Source of the DNA: Rhodospirillales bacterium
GTDB taxonomy: Bacteria; Pseudomonadota; Alphaproteobacteria; Rhodospirillales; JAPHRK01
Length of the DNA: 64,000 nt
NCBI GenBank assembly: GCA_026196105.1
Contig: JAPHRK010000036.1
Location: 1-64,000 of the forward strand
Direction: 5' to 3'
Made by a program: the position numbers and the translations under genes. The notes beneath the pieces were generated by a model. That model was not told where the DNA came from. It worked only from the letters and a program-made list of their open reading frames with translations, and searched no databases. Shown one piece after another: positions 17,226 through 26,132 of the stretch; the first letter of the stretch is position 1; each line of letters opens with the position of its first letter.

Positions 17226-17395
17226 CGAAACAGACATTTATGCGAGCAATCCTCGTCGTTTTAGTTGCGGCAATTTTTATTGCTCCTTTGCAAGCCTGTG
17301 GGAGAAAGGGAAGCTTAGTCCCTCCTGGGGATGCTGACCCGGCATATCCTCGCACCTATCCCGCTCCTGATAAAACCCTAGATAAAAAGAAATAA
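17222..17395 (+). CDS. lptM: LptM-type small lipoprotein
   Basis: A 57-residue lipoprotein. After a basic start and hydrophobic stretch ([19 protein letters not shown]), the lipobox LQAC is followed by GRKGSLVPP, the signature of LptM/YifL, which in E. coli binds LptD and helps assembly of the LPS translocon in the outer membrane. Start is fixed by the ATGA overlap with argH and the stop lies one base before lysA. The argH-lptM-lysA order is widespread in alphaproteobacteria. Confidence 0.88.
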   Translation: MTKQTFMRAILVVLVAAIFIAPLQACGRKGSLVPPGDADPAYPRTYPAPDKTLDKKK

Positions 17396-17396
17396 A

Positions 17397-18662
17397 ATGG
17401 ACCATTTTGACTACCAAAACGGCGAACTCTTCGCTGAAGAAGTTCCTTTAGCTCGGATTGCTGAGACTGTTGGCACACCCTTTTACTGCTACTCAACGGC
17501 AACCCTTGAACGTCATTACAAAATTTTCTCTGAGGCTTTTGATGATAAAGAGGCAACGGTTTGTTTTGCCGTTAAAGCAAATGGCAATATTGCGGTCTTG
17601 AAAACCTTAGGCAACCTCGGTGCTGGTGCAGATGTGGTTTCTATGGGCGAGCTGAAGCGAGCTTTGGCTGCGGGCATCCCGACAGATAAAATTGTCTTTT
17701 CTGGAGTGGGGAAAACTGCTGAAGAATTGGCTTTTGCTGTTGAAAAAGAAATTTTCCAAATCAATGTTGAGTCTGCTCCAGAGCTTGAAACCTTAAGCGC
17801 TGTTGCGAGTTCGCTTGGGAAAGAACAGGCCATTGCTATTCGGATTAACCCCGATGTGGATGCCAAAACCCATACCAAAATTGCGACAGGCAAAAGTGAA
17901 AATAAATTTGGTATTGAATGGGATAAAGCTCCGGAAATATTTGCTAAAGCCGCCGCTTTGCCAGGCATTAAAGTTGCTGGCGTTGCCGTTCATATCGGCT
18001 CACAGATTTTAGACCTTAAACCCTTTGGTGAAGCTTTTGCGCGAATGGGTGATATTATCGCGGCTTTACGCGTTGATGGTCATGATATTAGCCGTCTTGA
18101 TTTGGGCGGTGGCTTGGGTATTCCTTATGAAGCTGATCAACTTTCTTCGCCAGAAGATTATGCCACAGTCGTCAAAGAAACGACGGCAGGATTGGACTGC
18201 CATTTGATCTTTGAGCCAGGTCGAATGATTGCGGGCAATGCTGGCGTTCTTGTATCTAAAGTGGTTTACGTCAAAGAAGGGGAAACCCGAGATTTTGCCA
18301 TTGTTGATGCAGCAATGAATGATTTGGTGCGCCCGTCTATGTACGAAGCTCATCACGACATTATCCCAGTTAAGCAACCTGCCGGTGGAGCAAACATCCG
18401 TCCAATGGATGTGGTTGGACCGATTTGCGAAACAGGGGATACCTTTGCCAAACAGCGTCCGCTACCACCTCTTGAATCTGATGATCTTGTTGCATTTCGT
18501 TCTGCTGGAGCTTATGGGGCTGTGATGTCATCGACCTATAATGCCCGTCCGCTTATTCCTGAGGTGCTGGTCAAAGGCAATGCTTTTTCAATTATCCGCA
18601 AAAGGGTCGAGGTTGAAGAACAGATGGCCAATGAACGGGTGCCGGATTGGTTGAAGGGCTAG
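17397..18662 (+). CDS. lysA: Diaminopimelate decarboxylase
   Basis: Converts meso-diaminopimelate to L-lysine using PLP. The 421-residue protein has the alanine-racemase-like barrel with the PLP lysine in CFAVKANGN (about residue 59), the HIGSQ motif, GGGLGIPY for phosphate binding, EPGR, and the C-terminal GPICETGD with the catalytic Cys, followed by SAGAYG. All are expected for LysA and separate it from ornithine decarboxylases. It is the last gene of the argH-lptM-lysA operon; a short AGGGGC/GCCCCT hairpin follows the stop. Confidence 0.96.
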   Translation: MDHFDYQNGELFAEEVPLARIAETVGTPFYCYSTATLERHYKIFSEAFDDKEATVCFAVKANGNIAVLKTLGNLGAGADVVSMGELKRALAAGIPTDKIVFSGVGKTAEELAFAVEKEIFQINVESAPELETLSAVASSLGKEQAIAIRINPDVDAKTHTKIATGKSENKFGIEWDKAPEIFAKAAALPGIKVAGVAVHIGSQILDLKPFGEAFARMGDIIAALRVDGHDISRLDLGGGLGIPYEADQLSSPEDYATVVKETTAGLDCHLIFEPGRMIAGNAGVLVSKVVYVKEGETRDFAIVDAAMNDLVRPSMYEAHHDIIPVKQPAGGANIRPMDVVGPICETGDTFAKQRPLPPLESDDLVAFRSAGAYGAVMSSTYNARPLIPEVLVKGNAFSIIRKRVEVEEQMANERVPDWLKG

Positions 18663-18684
18663 GGGCTTAGCCCCTACGACTTTT
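18661..18684 (+). terminator. Possible terminator after lysA
   Basis: AGGGGC (18661-18666) and GCCCCT (18670-18675) form a 6-bp stem with a TTA loop that overlaps the lysA stop codon; TTTT follows after a five-base gap. A short and moderately convincing terminator. Confidence 0.45.
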
Positions 18685-18732
18685 ATCCAATTCACTTGAC
18701 CTAACCTATAACCCTCCCTACAAAGTTAACCC

Positions 18733-19008
18733 ATGTTTGGTATATTTAATCCTACAAAACTCATTTTTACTGTCATCGTTGTTTTTGCGATTTGGCAAGG
18801 GTTCAAATGGTTCGGCAGATGGCAAGCACAGCAAGCTAAAATAAAGAAGACCCCGAAGAAAACGGGTGGCGGGAACAACTCAAATTCTTCTAATGATTCT
18901 GACGATCCCACTGCGGTTGAAATGGTCCCCTGTAAAGTCTGCGGAGATTATATTACCTCTTCAGGGCAACGTTCCTGTGGGCGGGATGACTGTCCCTATC
19001 CAGGTTAA
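18733..19008 (+). CDS. Membrane-anchored protein with C-terminal zinc-ribbon-like motif, 91 aa
   Basis: One N-terminal transmembrane segment (about residues 9-25, LIFTVIVVFAIWQGFKW), a basic linker, a low-complexity Gly/Asn/Ser/Asp stretch (about 45-60), then PCKVCGDYI and CGRDDCPYPG, which give four Cys as C-x2-C ... C-x4-C. This layout resembles the small PP0621-like family of membrane-tethered Cys-motif proteins. Metal binding on the cytoplasmic side is likely but unproven. Transcribed toward the HD-GYP gene (convergent). Confidence 0.72.
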   Translation: MFGIFNPTKLIFTVIVVFAIWQGFKWFGRWQAQQAKIKKTPKKTGGGNNSNSSNDSDDPTAVEMVPCKVCGDYITSSGQRSCGRDDCPYPG

Positions 19009-19046
19009 GTGTAGTCCTCTAGCAAGCTAGAAGTTTCTGCTCCGCT

Positions 19047-20114
19047 TTAATCATTATCAGGAAAAGTATTCCTGAGACTTGTTATTTGATCAACGATACC
19101 TATGAAGTTCTCAACTAATGTAGGATCAAATGCTTTTCCTGATTCTTCCTTAATCAAGTTAAGAGCACTTTCAATAGACCAGGGGCTTTTGTAAGGACGA
19201 GCAGATGTCAAAGCATCAAAGACATCGCAAATAGAGAGAATTCTGGCTTCAATTGGGATGGTTTCCCCTTTGGTTCCTTTAGGATATCCTGTCCCGTCCC
19301 ATCTTTCGTGATGGGCAATTGCTAAGGTACGTGCCAGTCTAATAACTTCAGAATCATGGTCGCCAATTATTTCAGCCCCTTTTTCGGCGTGTGTTTTCAT
19401 GATTTCCCATTCTTCTTCATCAAGTTTTCCTGGTTTCAAAAGAATTCTATCTGGGATGCCAATTTTACCGGCATCATGCATTGGGCTAGCGTACATGAGC
19501 AACTCTGCCTGGGTTTCACTCACTCCTGATTTTAAAGCGAGCAGTTGGCTACTCAGGCTAACTCGGATTACATGCGCCCCTGTTTCATTATCCCGGAATT
19601 CTCCTGCACGGCCAAGGGAACGTATGATTTCAAGTTGGGTCTTTCTAATCTCTTTTGTGCGTTCTTGGACCAGTGCTTCTAGCTCTTCTGCTCGGTTACG
19701 TTGCCCTGAATAAAGCATGCGAGTTACGAGGGTATTGTGAATTCTTAGAAGGACTTCCCATTGTTCAAATGGCTTGTTAAGAAAATCATTGGCTCCGACT
19801 CTGAGAGCATTTTCTCTGGTTTCGGCATCTTTTTGTGCTGTTAAAACAATTATTGGCAGATATTCAGAATGAATTTTGTCTGCAAGTTGTTCCATCAGTT
19901 GAATCCCGTTTAGATGCGGCATTCGGATATCAAGCAGAATGAGATCGACTTCTTCATTTTGGCAATGAGAGAGGGCTTCACGAGGGTCTGTAAAGCACAC
20001 AAGGTTTTCATAGCCTTCTTCGTCGAGCATATCCTCCAACAGAGCAACGTTTGTTGGATTGTCGTCAATAATGACGATTTTTGACATTAAAGCATTATCG
20101 GCAAAGTAACCCAT
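19047..20114 (-). CDS. HD-GYP response regulator (c-di-GMP phosphodiesterase)
   Basis: A 355-residue two-domain protein. The N-terminal receiver (about residues 10-130) has the acidic pair in VIIDDNP, the phospho-Asp in LILLDIRMP and the Lys in NKPF. After a linker coiled coil comes the HD-GYP domain: HDAGKIGIPDRIL, HHERWDGTGYP and a second metal site, HVIRVS. All catalytic motifs are intact, so it should hydrolyse c-di-GMP. Its ATG overlaps the stop of the upstream hybrid kinase (TAATG), indicating translational coupling and a cognate pair; an internal ATG at codon 10 is an alternative start. Confidence 0.93.
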   Translation of the reverse strand: MGYFADNALMSKIVIIDDNPTNVALLEDMLDEEGYENLVCFTDPREALSHCQNEEVDLILLDIRMPHLNGIQLMEQLADKIHSEYLPIIVLTAQKDAETRENALRVGANDFLNKPFEQWEVLLRIHNTLVTRMLYSGQRNRAEELEALVQERTKEIRKTQLEIIRSLGRAGEFRDNETGAHVIRVSLSSQLLALKSGVSETQAELLMYASPMHDAGKIGIPDRILLKPGKLDEEEWEIMKTHAEKGAEIIGDHDSEVIRLARTLAIAHHERWDGTGYPKGTKGETIPIEARILSICDVFDALTSARPYKSPWSIESALNLIKEESGKAFDPTLVENFIGIVDQITSLRNTFPDND

Positions 20115-22786
20115 TATTTAGTCCCTAGGTTTTTGTCTAAAGCCAACTTTAGTTGGTTAACATCTACAGGTTTTGTCAGGTAGTCGTCAAATCCAGCTTT
20201 TTTAGATTCGTCAATAGATTTTGACATGGCATCCGCACTGAGCGCTATAACAGGAAGATGCTTTGTTTGTTCGTTTTTTCTCAACCTACGCACAGCCTCA
20301 TTCCCATCTATACCTGGAAGATTGATGTCCATGATAATTATATCAGGTTGTTTTTCTATGACGTATTGAAGCCCCATTTCAGCATCTTGCGCCCCGATGA
20401 GCTTGAGCCCAGGAATTTCATCTACAATATCAACCATGAGATCGAAGTTCAAAGGGTTATCTTCAACATAAAGGATGGTTTTTTCATTGGGGATAATCTG
20501 TTGGTGATTGGTGTTTTCGGTGTTTAGTTTCTCTTGAAGGGGGGAAACTGTTGTCGAGATTGGAAGGTCAACCCAAAACGTACTGCCTTCTCCATCAATA
20601 CTCTCAAAACCAATTTTACCTTTCATCGCGGTGACAAGTTGTTTGGTCAAGGCTAAACCGATCCCCGTTCCTTCGATATCAGTTCTTTCTGCCCCAAGCC
20701 GGTTGAAAGGTTGGAAAATATCTCCATGTCGTTTTTGGGGAATACCTTGCCCGGTGTCGCTAATATAAATGCGCAGAAAACCAGGACGAACGTTATCGCA
20801 ATAGAGGCGAACAGTTCCTCCATCGTGGTTATATTTGATAGCATTAGAAAATAAATTGAGCAGAACTTGCTTTGATTTTGTGAAATCTACTTTTAGATCA
20901 GGGAGAATGACCTCATTAGTATAGTCGATAAAAGTGATGCTTTTGTCCTGGTCATAACTCTTTGCCAAATCCAGAGTTTCTTCAAACAGATTTCGAGCGG
21001 CAATATTCTCAATTGAAAGCGTGATTTTGCCAGCTTCAATTTTTGCCAGCTCAAGGATTTCATCGATCAAATGTAAAAGGTGTTTGCCGCCATTTTCAAT
21101 ATGGGAAAGTTGTTGTTTTTGTTTTTCGTTGAGAGGGTTCTTTCTGCTGTTTTTCATTACTTGAGAAAAACCAAGAATGGCGTTGAGTGGGGTGCGAAGT
21201 TCGTGGCTCATGCTTGATAAAAATTCTGATTTTGCTTGGTTTGCATGATCCGCAGCTTCTTTAGCTGCGACAAGAGTTTTCGTTATTTGGTGTAACTTTG
21301 TGATATCGGTTATCAGAACGATTGTCTCTCCATTAGCAAGAGGCTGCTGTCTGAACTCTACGACCATATTGGTCTCTGGAATTTTGAGTGAGTAAGTTTG
21401 AGGTTGCTTCTTTCTAAATCGATTGATTGCTTCTAAAGCGAGTTGCTCAGGACTGCCACTCCCTAGCATGCCTCTGTTCGCCATGAAATGGCACGCATTT
21501 TCAATAGTGCCAGCGAGTTTTTCTATTTCATCTTCTGAAATCTTGTACATTTGGAAAAGTGTTTTATTGGCAAAGAGAAGCCGTTCATTTTCGTCAAAGT
21601 AGGCGACACCACCGGGGAGGCTTTCTAATGTTTGTTTGAGTTGCTTTGAAGCACTAGCTAATGCCAAAGCAGTTTTCTTTTGGCCATCAATGTTCTGTAT
21701 CGTTCCAAATATTTTAGTTAACCTCTTTTGCTTATCAGACTGAATATCCCCATTAATGCGGCACCACTCATATTCATCATCTTCGTTTATTCTCATACGG
21801 CATTCAAAGCTAAGTGGTATATGCTTTTCAAGTGATTCACGGATATGATTAGTTGCATAATCACGGTCATCAGGGTGAAGGTATTCTGAGCTACTCGAAT
21901 ATTTTGAAAAACCGAGAGGTTTTGAAGCTTTTAGCAGGACACGACTAATTGCCTTACCTTGCTCAATGACCCGCTCTTTCCGGCTTCCTTCTACGTCCCA
22001 CTCCCACTCTGCTATCAAAGCAATTTTGTGGGCATGGCGTAGCTTGTCGCGGTTTTTTTCTAGTGTATCATTGAGAGTTTTGAGTTTTTCTTCTTTTGCA
22101 CGGCGTTCAGTAATATCTTCTTGGACTCCCACAAAGCGATGTATTTCACCTTTCTTGTCTTTGATAGGTGCGATAGTTGCGCGAGCTAGGTAAGTGTCTC
22201 CATTTTTTTTCTTATTTAAAAATTCGCCGGTCCAGTTTTTACCTGCATTAATCGTTTTCCACAGATTTTTATAGATTTCTGGAGGTGTCACATCGGTAGA
22301 GATGACACGAGGGTTTTGGCCTATTAGTTCTTCTCGTGTATATCCAGTAACTTCCAAAAATCGGGGATTAATATACTCAATATTACCCTGCTTGTTGGTG
22401 ATAATAATTAAAGAAGGATTGTTTTCAGTTGCTTCTGAAAGGGTTTGTAGTTGGTGTTCTACCCCTTCTAAGTTTTCAATTATTCTCTTATGAGATGAGA
22501 TGAATCGTATAAAGCCAAAAATGATGAAAGCAGCCCCCACAAGCATGATTGAGGGGATGATTTCTAAAGAGATGGTGTTCCCTTTGGTGAAAAGGGTTTC
22601 TTCCCACTCAAACAGGTGTTGGGTAATATTTAAAAACGAAGCTAATAAAACAAGTAAGATTCCGCCGATAAAGAGTTTTCGGCCTTTTATTTTCGTAGAA
22701 CTATTAATATAGGGGGACCAAATAAGGAAAATTAGAAGGCATGAGGCCAGTATCGCACGTACAAGCTCAAATTTGATATCCAGCAT
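20114..22786 (-). CDS. Membrane hybrid histidine kinase with three PAS domains
   Basis: An 890-residue sensor. Residues 1-95 hold three hydrophobic segments, so sensing may be in or near the membrane. Three PAS domains follow: a clear one (about 115-235, IEYINPRFLEVTGYTREELIG with a PAC end, ITERRAKEE), a PAS_3-like one (about 245-370) and a PAS_7-like one (about 375-495). The HisKA phosphoacceptor is in SHELRTPLNAILGF, the ATPase has N/G1/G2 boxes (NLFSNAIKYN, DTGQGIP, GTGIGLALT), and a C-terminal receiver has Asp in IIIMDINLPG. It is coupled to the HD-GYP regulator, so it probably controls c-di-GMP breakdown. The ligand is unknown. Confidence 0.93.
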   Translation of the reverse strand: MLDIKFELVRAILASCLLIFLIWSPYINSSTKIKGRKLFIGGILLVLLASFLNITQHLFEWEETLFTKGNTISLEIIPSIMLVGAAFIIFGFIRFISSHKRIIENLEGVEHQLQTLSEATENNPSLIIITNKQGNIEYINPRFLEVTGYTREELIGQNPRVISTDVTPPEIYKNLWKTINAGKNWTGEFLNKKKNGDTYLARATIAPIKDKKGEIHRFVGVQEDITERRAKEEKLKTLNDTLEKNRDKLRHAHKIALIAEWEWDVEGSRKERVIEQGKAISRVLLKASKPLGFSKYSSSSEYLHPDDRDYATNHIRESLEKHIPLSFECRMRINEDDEYEWCRINGDIQSDKQKRLTKIFGTIQNIDGQKKTALALASASKQLKQTLESLPGGVAYFDENERLLFANKTLFQMYKISEDEIEKLAGTIENACHFMANRGMLGSGSPEQLALEAINRFRKKQPQTYSLKIPETNMVVEFRQQPLANGETIVLITDITKLHQITKTLVAAKEAADHANQAKSEFLSSMSHELRTPLNAILGFSQVMKNSRKNPLNEKQKQQLSHIENGGKHLLHLIDEILELAKIEAGKITLSIENIAARNLFEETLDLAKSYDQDKSITFIDYTNEVILPDLKVDFTKSKQVLLNLFSNAIKYNHDGGTVRLYCDNVRPGFLRIYISDTGQGIPQKRHGDIFQPFNRLGAERTDIEGTGIGLALTKQLVTAMKGKIGFESIDGEGSTFWVDLPISTTVSPLQEKLNTENTNHQQIIPNEKTILYVEDNPLNFDLMVDIVDEIPGLKLIGAQDAEMGLQYVIEKQPDIIIMDINLPGIDGNEAVRRLRKNEQTKHLPVIALSADAMSKSIDESKKAGFDDYLTKPVDVNQLKLALDKNLGTK

Positions 22787-23092
22787 TGGTTTTCCAGCGG
22801 GTTCAAGTCTTTATATGAACGAGGGTTAAATACCTTGTTCAATTTTCCGATACAATTAATTCATTTAGATCATTTGTTCGGTATTTTTTAGTATGTCGAT
22901 AAAAAATAATTTTAGCAAATACCTCTGGGTTTTAGGTTCAATGTATTGATTGAAGCATAAATAAAGCAGCTAATGAGACTTAAATAGTTTTTTACTAGAA
23001 GTTCAGGGGGAGTTCCTTGACCGTAGGACTGTCAAAAAGGTATGAATCCCTCGCTGAAAATTGCATTGATCAACTAGGGGAATCATTCATCC
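22787..23092. other. Divergent intergenic region, no gene
   Basis: This AT-rich 306-bp gap separates the kinase gene from glyQ. I see no open frame with coding character, no T-box, and no strong hairpin. AGGGGAA about 11 bases before the glyQ ATG is its likely SD. It must hold the promoters for both flanking operons. Confidence 0.5.
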
Positions 23093-23989
23093 ATGGGACC
23101 GTCGGCAGATAAGTCGAAATGCTTTCAGGCATTGATCCTGAAATTGCAGAGTTTTTGGGCTGATAAAGGCTGCGTTATCCTGCAGCCACATGATATGGAA
23201 GTTGGAGCCGGAACATTCCACCCGGCAACGACTCTGCGTGCTTTAGGGCCCGAACCTTGGAAAGCTGCTTACGTGCAGCCCTCCCGTCGTCCGACAGATG
23301 GACGTTACGGTGAGAACCCTAATCGACTACAGCATTACTACCAGTTTCAGGTAATTTTAAAGCCATCACCAGACAACATTCAGGAACTTTACCTGGAGAG
23401 CCTCTATACTTTAGGCATTGACCCAAGCCTTCACGATATTCGGTTTGTTGAAGATGACTGGGAAAGTCCAACATTGGGCGCCTGGGGACTGGGCTGGGAA
23501 GTTTGGTGTGACGGCATGGAAGTCAGCCAATTCACCTATTTCCAGCAAGTCGGGGGTTTTGAGTGCAAACCAGTCTCTGGTGAGCTGACCTACGGGCTTG
23601 AACGCCTTGCTATGTATATCCAGGGTATTGAAAATGTTTATGACTTGGATTGGAACGGTGAAGGCGTAACCTATGGAGACGTCTACCTCCAGAACGAACA
23701 AGAACAATCGGCTTATAACTTTGAGCATGCCAACACGGATGTTCTGTTTAATCGCTTTAAAGAATATGAAGATGAGTGCGCAGTGTTGCTCGGATTAGAA
23801 AAACCTCTTCCTTTGCCTGCCTATGAGCAATGCATTAAAGCCAGCCACGTTTTCAACCTTCTAGATGCCCGTGGGGTAATCAGTGTAACCGAGCGAGCTG
23901 CCTTTATTGGTAGAGTTCGGACCTTGGCAAAAGGCTGTTGTGAGGCATGGCTAAAGTCTCGCGGGCATATGACAGAAGGGGAGGCATAA
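23093..23989 (+). CDS. glyQ: Glycyl-tRNA synthetase alpha subunit
   Basis: The class II catalytic subunit of the bacterial alpha2beta2 GlyRS. The 298-residue protein has [46 protein letters not shown] split over residues 10-55, then [19 protein letters not shown] with the class II motif 2 region, and [11 protein letters not shown]. Length matches the family. Three bases separate it from glyS. Confidence 0.98.
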   Translation: MGPSADKSKCFQALILKLQSFWADKGCVILQPHDMEVGAGTFHPATTLRALGPEPWKAAYVQPSRRPTDGRYGENPNRLQHYYQFQVILKPSPDNIQELYLESLYTLGIDPSLHDIRFVEDDWESPTLGAWGLGWEVWCDGMEVSQFTYFQQVGGFECKPVSGELTYGLERLAMYIQGIENVYDLDWNGEGVTYGDVYLQNEQEQSAYNFEHANTDVLFNRFKEYEDECAVLLGLEKPLPLPAYEQCIKASHVFNLLDARGVISVTERAAFIGRVRTLAKGCCEAWLKSRGHMTEGEA

Positions 23990-23992
23990 GTT

Positions 23993-26092
23993 ATGGCTGA
24001 ACTTCTTTTAGAACTTTTCTCTGAAGAAATCCCTGCTCGTATGCAATTACGCGCTGCCGATGACCTTAAACGTCTTGTAACCGCTAGCTTGAAAAAGGCT
24101 GGTTTAGAATTTTCTGAAGCTAACGCCTATGTGACACCACGTCGTTTAGCTCTTGTTGTTGATGGTCTCCCTAAAGCCCAACCCGATGTCAGCGAAGAAC
24201 GTCGTGGTCCCCGCGCCGATGCTCCTGAAAAAGCTATGCAAGGGTTCCTGGGTTCCGTCGGTCTAACGTTGGATCAATGCGAGAAACGGGAAACTAAAAA
24301 AGGCGAGTTTTGGTTTGCGGTTATTGAGAAAAAAGGCCGCCCCACCATGGAGGTTCTCAAAGAGACACTTCCTGAAGCTGTGAATGCTTTGCCTTGGCCA
24401 AAATCCATGCGCTGGGGTTCTCATGAACCTCGCTGGGTCCGCCCGCTTCATTCAATCATTGCTTTGTTTGGTAATGAGGTGGTGCCTTTCTCCTATGGTT
24501 CCATCGAATCAGGCAAGCAAACGCGCGGACATCGCTTTATGGCTCCTGATGCTTTTGAAGTGAAGGGGTTTGAGGATTACAAAGCTAAGCTTCGGGCTGC
24601 GAAGGTTATTCTAAAAACCGATGAGCGCAGAGAGTTTATTAAAGAACAAGCTAAGGCTTTAGCTTCTGAAGAAAACCTGTTCGTTGTACCTGATGAAAAC
24701 TTGTTCACAGAAGTTGCTGGTCTTGTCGAGTGGCCCGTGGTTTTGATGGGGAAAATCGACGAGTCCTTTATGGATGTCCCCCCTGAAGTGTTGACTCTTT
24801 CAATGGCAACTCATCAAAAGTATTTCTCGGTTATTGATCGCGAAGGGCAATTGGCTTCCCGCTTTATTGTTGTTGCTAACCGTGAAGGTTCTGATGGGGG
24901 TAAGGCGATTACTGCTGGTAATGAAAGAGTGCTTAAGGCGCGATTGTCTGATTGTAAATTTTTCTGGGATCAAGATCGAAAGAAAACTCTGGAAGACTTC
25001 CTGCCATCACTGAAGGATATTGTTTTCCACGCCAAACTTGGCACTTTGGATGAGAAGATGGTCCAGGTTGAGGAGTTAGCAGTTGATTTATGTGCATTCA
25101 TCCCAGGTTCTGATGCTTTAAGGGCTCGTCGGGCGGCTCATATTGCTAAAGCTGATCTTGTTAGTGATATGGTTTATGAGCTTCCAGAAGTTCAAGGCGT
25201 AATGGGGCGGTATTACGCCCTCCATAATGGTGAGAACTCCGAAGTCGCTAATGCCATTGCTGAACATTATAGCCCGCTTGGTCCTAGCGATGATTGTCCA
25301 AGTGCTCCAGTATCTATTGCCGTTTCAATGGCGGATAAAATTGATACCCTGGCTGGGTTTTGGGTTATCAATGAAAAGCCAACAGGATCGAAAGACCCGT
25401 TTGCTCTTCGTCGGGCTGCTTTAGGCGTTATACGCCTTATCCTTGAGAACAAGTTACGTCTACCGCTTCGTCAGGCTTTCCTGAGTTCCTTATCTCAAAT
25501 TACCGCAGTGAACCCTGAAACAGGCAGCATGGATAAAGTCCCCCATGAAACTTGGGAAGGGGTTGTTGATAGTCTGATTGAGTTCTTTGCTGATCGACTT
25601 AAAGTTCATCTCAAAGAAAAAGGGGTGCGTCACGATCTCGTGTCCGCAGTCTTTGCTTTAGGTAATGAAGACGACATGGTGCGCCTGTTGGCGAGAGTTG
25701 AAGCGTTGAAAGGCTTCTTAGATACTGATGATGGCGCAAATCTATTGGCAGCGTCAAAACGTGCAGGCAATATTTTACGGATTGAAGAAAAGAAAGATAG
25801 TCAATCTTACGAAGGAACTGCCGATCCGGCTCTATTCTCTCTTGATGAAGAAAAAGCGCTTCATAGTGCCCTGGCTGATGTCGGAGCAAAGAATAAAAAT
25901 CTTTTAGAACAAGAAGATTATGTCGCGGTCATGGGAAACCTTTCGGTCCTTCGCGGGCCAGTGGATGCTTTCTTTGACAAAGTGACGGTTAATAGCGAAA
26001 ACGCCAATGAGCGGGTAAATCGTCTGAAACTACTCTCGCAAATTCGTTCCGCGTTGGGCGAAGTTGCGGAATTTTCAGAAATTGAAGGCTAA
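23993..26092 (+). CDS. glyS: Glycyl-tRNA synthetase beta subunit
   Basis: The 699-residue tRNA-binding partner of GlyQ. The opening AELLLELFSEEIPARMQ is diagnostic. The central part carries the HD-like region and the C-terminal quarter a DALR-type anticodon-binding domain (FFDKVTVNSENANERVNRLKLL split near residues 660-690). Cotranscribed with glyQ; ppdK follows after 40 bases and may be part of the same unit. Confidence 0.97.
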   Translation: MAELLLELFSEEIPARMQLRAADDLKRLVTASLKKAGLEFSEANAYVTPRRLALVVDGLPKAQPDVSEERRGPRADAPEKAMQGFLGSVGLTLDQCEKRETKKGEFWFAVIEKKGRPTMEVLKETLPEAVNALPWPKSMRWGSHEPRWVRPLHSIIALFGNEVVPFSYGSIESGKQTRGHRFMAPDAFEVKGFEDYKAKLRAAKVILKTDERREFIKEQAKALASEENLFVVPDENLFTEVAGLVEWPVVLMGKIDESFMDVPPEVLTLSMATHQKYFSVIDREGQLASRFIVVANREGSDGGKAITAGNERVLKARLSDCKFFWDQDRKKTLEDFLPSLKDIVFHAKLGTLDEKMVQVEELAVDLCAFIPGSDALRARRAAHIAKADLVSDMVYELPEVQGVMGRYYALHNGENSEVANAIAEHYSPLGPSDDCPSAPVSIAVSMADKIDTLAGFWVINEKPTGSKDPFALRRAALGVIRLILENKLRLPLRQAFLSSLSQITAVNPETGSMDKVPHETWEGVVDSLIEFFADRLKVHLKEKGVRHDLVSAVFALGNEDDMVRLLARVEALKGFLDTDDGANLLAASKRAGNILRIEEKKDSQSYEGTADPALFSLDEEKALHSALADVGAKNKNLLEQEDYVAVMGNLSVLRGPVDAFFDKVTVNSENANERVNRLKLLSQIRSALGEVAEFSEIEG

Positions 26093-26132
26093 CCAATTAC
26101 ATTCATTGAATGCCTTTTGAAGGGGATCAGTC

